Part shown: positions 23,651 to 26,456 of the stretch, piece after piece
How positions within the stretch are numbered: position 1 is the stretch's first letter
Layout of the letters: the number at the start of each line of letters is the position of its first letter
Origin: Clostridiales bacterium
GTDB lineage: Bacteria; Bacillota; Clostridia; Lachnospirales; Lachnospiraceae
Direction: 5' to 3'
DNA length: 26,456 nucleotides
Assembly (NCBI GenBank): GCA_018365455.1
Contig: JAGZJZ010000077.1
Coordinates: forward strand, 1 to 26,456
Made by a program: the position numbers and the translations under genes
The notes under the pieces: model-generated
Database searches by the model: none
The model's input: only the letters and a program-made list of their open reading frames with translations
Told to the model about the DNA's origin: nothing

Positions 23651-23693
23651 GTTATAACATATTTTATTAGCACTGTCAATAGCTGAGTGCTAA
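23651..23693 (-). promoter_or_regulatory. Heat-shock promoter with CIRCE operator (HrcA site)
   Basis: TTAGCACTG (23667-23675), a 9-bp spacer and GAGTGCTAA (23685-23693) match the CIRCE consensus TTAGCACTC-N9-GAGTGCTAA with one mismatch. On the minus strand a perfect TTGACA (23679-23674) lies inside the operator, followed by a 17-bp spacer and TATAAC (23656-23651). HrcA bound here would cover the -35. The predicted leader of the first hsp20 gene is about 60 nt. Confidence 0.93.
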
Positions 23694-23710
23694 TGTTTTG
23701 AGATTTTTTT

Positions 23711-23739
23711 TGCAAACCCTTTAAAATCAATGGTTTGCA
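23711..23739. repeat. Candidate attachment core: 8-bp inverted repeat
   Basis: TGCAAACC (23711-23718) and GGTTTGCA (23732-23739) flank a 13-bp A/T-rich spacer at the expected chromosome-element junction, beside a T8 run (23704-23711). Inverted core-binding arms around a short overlap region are typical of tyrosine-recombinase sites. It is not followed by a T-run on the minus strand, so it is not a terminator for int. Confidence 0.4.
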
Positions 23740-23776
23740 GCTATCTATTTCTCTTGAAATTGTCATTTTTTCTGTT

Positions 23777-23816
23777 TTGACACCAATTTGACACCAATTT
23801 TTATTTTCTGGTGTCA
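23777..23816. repeat. Arm-type integrase-binding repeats
   Basis: TTGACACCAAT occurs twice in exact tandem (23777 and 23788, period 11 bp, about one helical turn). The core TGACACCA recurs in inverted orientation at 23809-23816, where it contains the int stop codon. Tn916 Int binds direct repeats near the element ends through its N-terminal domain, so these are likely arm sites. Confidence 0.6.
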
Positions 23817-25034
23817 GAAGTTCACCGCCATGCTGTCCAGCTTTGCAATCTCGTTTTCAATCCTTGCCCTGTCACCCAGATGGTTATACACCTCCATAGT
23901 CACGTCAATATGTGCATGACCCATGATATACTGTAATACCTTTATGTCCATCCGGCACTCTGCCATTCTGGTACAAGCTGTATGGCGCATGATATGAGCG
24001 GAGATTTTCGGGAGCAGTTCTGCTTTTCTGTGATCTTTCTTAGCGGCTTTTACTTCCTCTTTGTTGTAGGCGTCTACTATGTTATATAACACGTTATTAA
24101 TCGCACTCGGCATTAACGGTCTGCCCGTCTTTGCCATAAAGATGAACCCTTTATATCCCTCAACCTCAACATCTTTTCCTTTGCCAAGCATGAAGTTGAT
24201 TTTTCGCTGTTCCTCAAATGCCCTAAGAACGTCTTGCGTCATGGGAATGGTGCGGATACCCGAATCTGTCTTTGGAGCTGATATATGAAAGCGGCAGCCA
24301 TCACCCAGATTTTTGTAAATGAGCTGATGGTCTATGCTGACCGTCCTTGCTTTTGTGTCCACATCTTTCCATGTAAGACCAATCAATTCCCCACACCTTA
24401 CCCCTGTGCCTATCATAATCGTCAGCATAGGGTAATAAGCATTATAGACATTATGTTTCTGCACAAATGCCAGCAATTTTTCCTGTTGAGAGATTGTCAA
24501 TGCGACACGTTCCTCTGCTGGTCTGCCATAATCACTGATAGAACCCTTTGCAGGATTTTTTCGGATAATATCATCATCAACCGCCATTTCCAATGCAGGA
24601 TAAAGCATATTGTGAATGAATTTTATGGTAGAGTAAGCATAGCCAGCCTTTGACAGCTTTGCATAATAGGCTTTCACATGAGAGGGTAACATCTGTACAA
24701 CCTTGATATTCCCGATTTCATCTTTAACTCGGTTATTCCAAGTGTTAATATAGTTCGTCCTTGTGGACTCTGCCAGTTCACGGGTAGACATATACCTGAT
24801 GAACAATGTATTGAGCGTCATTTTCTTGATTGCTCCGTCAGTCAGAATATTATCCTCCATATCCTTTACAATCTGTTTTTCCTTTTCCCTCAATTCTGGT
24901 AAGTCCTGTGCGTAGACGGTAAGGCGTTTCCCTGTCCGAATATCCGTGTAGCGGTAGCTGTACCTGCCATCACTTCGCCAGCTTTCGCCCTCCCTTAATT
25001 TTCTTCCTTTATGGTCTTTTCTACTGTTTGCCAT
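23814..25034 (-). CDS. int: Tyrosine recombinase / integrase, Tn916 Int type
   Basis: 406 residues from the ATG at 25034 (AAAGGA upstream); Tn916 Int has 405. A TTG three codons earlier is less likely. The N-terminal arm-binding domain (about 1-70, GRYSYRYTDIRTGKR) is the Tn916-type Integrase_DNA fold. The core-binding SAM-like domain spans about 72-170. The catalytic domain follows, with Arg213 (GTGVRCGELIGL), Lys255 (PKTDSGIR), His347-x-x-Arg350 (HIMRHTACTRMA), His373 (MGHAHIDVT) and nucleophile Tyr383 (MEVYNHL), so all catalytic residues are present. It is the outermost gene of the element and carries out excision and integration. Confidence 0.96.
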   Translation of the reverse strand: MANSRKDHKGRKLREGESWRSDGRYSYRYTDIRTGKRLTVYAQDLPELREKEKQIVKDMEDNILTDGAIKKMTLNTLFIRYMSTRELAESTRTNYINTWNNRVKDEIGNIKVVQMLPSHVKAYYAKLSKAGYAYSTIKFIHNMLYPALEMAVDDDIIRKNPAKGSISDYGRPAEERVALTISQQEKLLAFVQKHNVYNAYYPMLTIMIGTGVRCGELIGLTWKDVDTKARTVSIDHQLIYKNLGDGCRFHISAPKTDSGIRTIPMTQDVLRAFEEQRKINFMLGKGKDVEVEGYKGFIFMAKTGRPLMPSAINNVLYNIVDAYNKEEVKAAKKDHRKAELLPKISAHIMRHTACTRMAECRMDIKVLQYIMGHAHIDVTMEVYNHLGDRARIENEIAKLDSMAVNF

Positions 25035-25096
25035 GAGAACCAATCCTTTCTGTTTAGCCTCCTTTTATGCTCTCATGACGTGGTTTGTCTACTAAT

Positions 25097-25105
25097 ATTA
25101 TAGCA
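25097..25105 (-). promoter_or_regulatory. Extended -10 promoter for int
   Basis: On the minus strand TGCTATAAT (TATAAT at 25102-25097 with the TG extension) lies about 63 bp upstream of the int ATG and 32 bp after the xis stop. No good -35 is present, as is common for extended -10 promoters. Confidence 0.5.
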
Positions 25106-25137
25106 CAAAACACATGGAACATAAATGAAAAATGCGC

Positions 25138-25332
25138 TCATTCCTCTAAATATGACAAATAGTTTTTGACCTTTTCAACGGAATAAAGAACCCTCCGACC
25201 TATCACAATTTTAGCGCCTGCCTGTATCCCGATTTTCCTTGCAGTTGCGTGTCCACAGGACAGCATAGCAGCAAGAGTTTCAATATCAACCGTAAGCGGC
25301 TGGCTGGTAATCCTTTCTTTAGTCTTATTCAT
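25138..25332 (-). CDS. xis: Small excisionase-like DNA-binding protein
   Basis: 64 residues, close to the 67 of Tn916 Xis and in the same place directly before int. The sequence VDIETLAAMLSCGHATARKIGIQAGA followed by IGRRVLYSVEKVKNYL fits a winged-helix MerR/Xis-like fold: one recognition helix, then a small wing and an anchoring helix. It is more divergent from Tn916 Xis than the integrase is from Tn916 Int, and may belong to the small family found in gut Clostridia (DUF6462-type). The predicted role is directing Int towards excision. The ribosome site is GGGGTG. The ATG overlaps the stop of a 23-codon ORF, which implies translational coupling. Confidence 0.75.
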   Translation of the reverse strand: MNKTKERITSQPLTVDIETLAAMLSCGHATARKIGIQAGAKIVIGRRVLYSVEKVKNYLSYLEE

Positions 25333-25396
25333 CTATCAGCACCCCATTTACAACAACTCTTGTAATCGTATCAGCATACACATCAGTATTATTCAT
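25325..25396 (-). CDS. 23-codon leader ORF coupled to xis
   Basis: The ATG at 25396 follows a near-perfect GGAGGT ribosome site at 8-9 nt, stronger than that of xis. The peptide starts MNNTDVYADT and ends VNGVLIDE. Its TAA stop (25327-25325) overlaps the xis start (25332) by 8 bp. No homology is recognised. Termination exactly at the xis start suggests that its role is to load ribosomes onto xis, though the peptide could have a function of its own. Confidence 0.55.
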   Translation of the reverse strand: MNNTDVYADTITRVVVNGVLIDE

Positions 25397-25719
25397 TATG
25401 CAATACCTCCTTTGCTCTATTTTTAAGAAGCAGGCAGGCGGCTTCGGCAAGCTCCGCTGGCATTTCAGCCATTCTCATTCTTATGAGTGAACCGTATCAT
25501 TAGGGCGTATCATTATTCTGTGATAACAGGTCATGGCTGGCGGCTGTTTCCAAAAGCCGCTCGCTGATCCTTGCATGAACCGCTCACTTTCCTTTTCGGA
25601 AAGGTCATGGCGTGCAAGCTCCGCTGGCTCGCTGTATCACAAACGTACCTGTCTGCTTTATTCAGTTTTCAAAGAACGGTAAAGAGTGGAAATGAGGTGG
25701 TAGACACTCTCTGTTACAC
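25397..25719. other. Repeat-rich non-coding stretch of the element
   Basis: 323 bp without a credible gene, in the place of orf5 of Tn916. GCAAGCTCCGCTGGC occurs twice (25447-25461 and 25614-25628). AGGTCATGGC also occurs twice, near 25527 and 25602. Two hairpins are visible: GCGGCT/AGCCGC near 25543-25563, and CTTTCC/GGAAAG near 25588-25604. It is more G/C-rich than its surroundings. It could be a leader or regulatory RNA for the xis-int unit, or the remains of a lost gene. Confidence 0.5.
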
Positions 25720-25959
25720 TTATTTCACTTTGACTTCAAATCCCAACATTGCTTCAATCAGCGCAGCTCTTATTCTGCCTTTCAGTTCCATATCGACCAC
25801 GATATACATATTTCCGTGTTCGTCATAGAACGGGCGTAAACTCGCTTTTGATATGTAAGCGTCATAGTGGTTTAAAATTTTTCCGATTGCTACCTCGTCA
25901 CCGTCAGCAGCCGAGCTGATCGTGGAAAATAGCGGACACTTCTTTGTAGACTTCATCAT
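25720..25959 (-). CDS. Helix-turn-helix protein, Tn916 ORF8-like
   Basis: A 79-residue protein of the small HTH family next to the sigma gene in Tn916-type elements. Conserved family text is AADGDEVAIGKILNHYDAYI, then a charged linker (DEHGNMYIVVDMELKGRI) and a C-terminal helix. The ATG at 25959 (or the adjacent ATG at 25956) follows GAGGAGG, which lies inside the end of the sigma gene. The gap to that gene is 3 bp, so the two are one translational unit. In Tn916, ORF7 and ORF8 are needed for expression of the recombination and transfer genes; the same role is inferred here. Confidence 0.88.
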   Translation of the reverse strand: MMKSTKKCPLFSTISSAADGDEVAIGKILNHYDAYISKASLRPFYDEHGNMYIVVDMELKGRIRAALIEAMLGFEVKVK

Positions 25960-25962
25960 GGT

Positions 25963-26379
25963 TTATCCCTCCTCGTACATATCTCTGATTAGCTTTAATG
26001 TGTGCAGCCTGTTTCTACAAACGGAAAATCGTTCCATTTCCATGACCTCTGCAATTTCAGCGTCGGTCATCTCAAGAAAGTAGGACATAAGCAGAATGTT
26101 ACGCCGTCTTTCATTTAATTTTTTGATTGCTTCACATAGCTGTTCATCATAGATACGGACTTCATTGCCGAATACGTCAAAGGCTGTAAATTCCACCGAG
26201 TATTCGTCGCAAGTGCCGATATGGTTTAATTCCATTTCCGGCAGCTCACAGAATGGAGTTTCACGCTTTGCACGTCTGCCAAGCTCACGGTTATAGTCCT
26301 TTACGGTTGTTCCTACAACCTTGCGAGCCAGACAATCAAATTGAAGTCTGATAGCGTTCTCGAAAGAAGATGGCTTCAT
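25963..26379 (-). CDS. Sigma-70-like regulator, Tn916 ORF7-like
   Basis: 138 residues from an ATG after AAAGGAGGTGA, a very strong site. The C-terminal part (about 75-135) is a region-4-type helix-turn-helix: LCEAIKKLNERRRNILLMSYFLEMTDAEIAEVMEMERFSV followed by a basic helix. The N-terminal part is reduced and shows no clear region 2, as in other ORF7 proteins. With the ORF8-like protein it should activate element genes, including xis and int downstream. A hairpin precedes the gene at 26413-26438. Confidence 0.9.
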   Translation of the reverse strand: MKPSSFENAIRLQFDCLARKVVGTTVKDYNRELGRRAKRETPFCELPEMELNHIGTCDEYSVEFTAFDVFGNEVRIYDEQLCEAIKKLNERRRNILLMSYFLEMTDAEIAEVMEMERFSVCRNRLHTLKLIRDMYEEG

Positions 26380-26412
26380 AATCTCACCTCCTTTCCAGCT
26401 AAAGTTGCTAAA

Positions 26413-26438
26413 GCGAAAAGGCTTCTACCTCTTTTCGC
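26413..26438. repeat. Hairpin upstream of the ORF7-like sigma gene
   Basis: Perfect 8-bp arms GCGAAAAG (26413-26420) and CTTTTCGC (26431-26438) around a 10-nt loop, 34 bp before the sigma gene start. It could be a leader hairpin, an attenuator or a regulator site. No T-run follows on either strand, so an ordinary terminator is unlikely. Confidence 0.5.
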
Positions 26439-26456
26439 ACTAACACTCGCCGCAAG

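Larger units (their letters stand above)
23700..26456. mobile_element. Integrase end of a Tn916-like integrative conjugative element
   Basis: The gene order from the end inward is int, xis-like gene, ORF8-like HTH gene and ORF7-like sigma gene, the order found at the int end of Tn916-type elements. All are on the minus strand. The left boundary falls between the CIRCE operator (ends 23693) and the arm-type repeats (from 23777), and cannot be fixed to the base without an empty site. The rest of the element, including transfer and any cargo genes, is beyond the right edge. Confidence 0.85.

Noticed and set aside
23711..23739. Inverted repeat read as an int terminator
   Set aside because: On the minus strand the stem is followed by A residues, not T, so it does not fit an intrinsic terminator; an attachment core is more plausible.
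25571..25828. 85-codon plus-strand ORF in the conjugative element
   Set aside because: It runs antisense through the end of the ORF8-like gene and the repeat-rich non-coding region, has no recognised domain, and opposes the direction of all element genes.

Overview
The window looks like chromosomal DNA of a gut-type clostridium, most likely Lachnospiraceae. The evidence is a moderately AT-rich sequence with AGGAGG-type ribosome binding sites, a YesM/YesN-type two-component system, a YtaF-like sporulation membrane protein, a CIRCE (HrcA) heat-shock operator, and one end of a Tn916-like integrative conjugative element. No rRNA, tRNA or CRISPR array was seen.

Region 1 (1-14912, all on the minus strand) reads as one sugar-foraging locus. 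In transcription order it holds: a giant secreted GH43 glycosidase with four PA14-type modules and a CBM; a YesN-like AraC-family response regulator; a four-gene importer closely resembling E. coli YtfQ-YtfR-YtfT-YjfF (galactofuranose); a Cache/HAMP YesM-type sensor kinase; and, overlapping the kinase, a membrane-anchored protein with two fused periplasmic-binding domains, cut by the window edge. Three promoters (GH43, regulator, ytfQ) each have a TATAAT-like -10 box with an A/T-rich TTGYA half-site exactly 23 bp upstream. This is a candidate operator for the regulator. The proposed circuit is: the tandem binding protein senses a furanose sugar, signals through the kinase to the AraC regulator, and the regulator switches on the glycosidase, itself and the importer. 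The two sensor genes have their own consensus-like promoter.

Region 2 (15232-18280) holds a VanZ-RDD fusion membrane protein, a glycerophosphodiester phosphodiesterase, an intergenic element that folds into a multi-hairpin structure (17177-17303), the YtaF-like protein with an EF-hand-like loop, and a doubtful small ORF.

Region 3 (18280-22588) is a purine salvage module. An AzgA-type purine permease and an adenine deaminase form a two-gene operon, divergent from a LysR regulator with overlapping promoters and a 9-bp inverted repeat. The deaminase carries an in-frame six-copy 15-bp tandem repeat at its domain junction.

Region 4 (22567-23693) holds two tandemly duplicated Hsp20 genes under a CIRCE-controlled promoter. 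Their terminator overlaps the 3' end of lysR.

Region 5 (about 23700-26456) is the integrase end of a Tn916-like element: int, a small excisionase-like gene, a translationally coupled 23-codon leader ORF, a repeat-rich non-coding stretch, and the ORF8-like and ORF7-like (sigma) genes. The rest of the element lies beyond the right edge.
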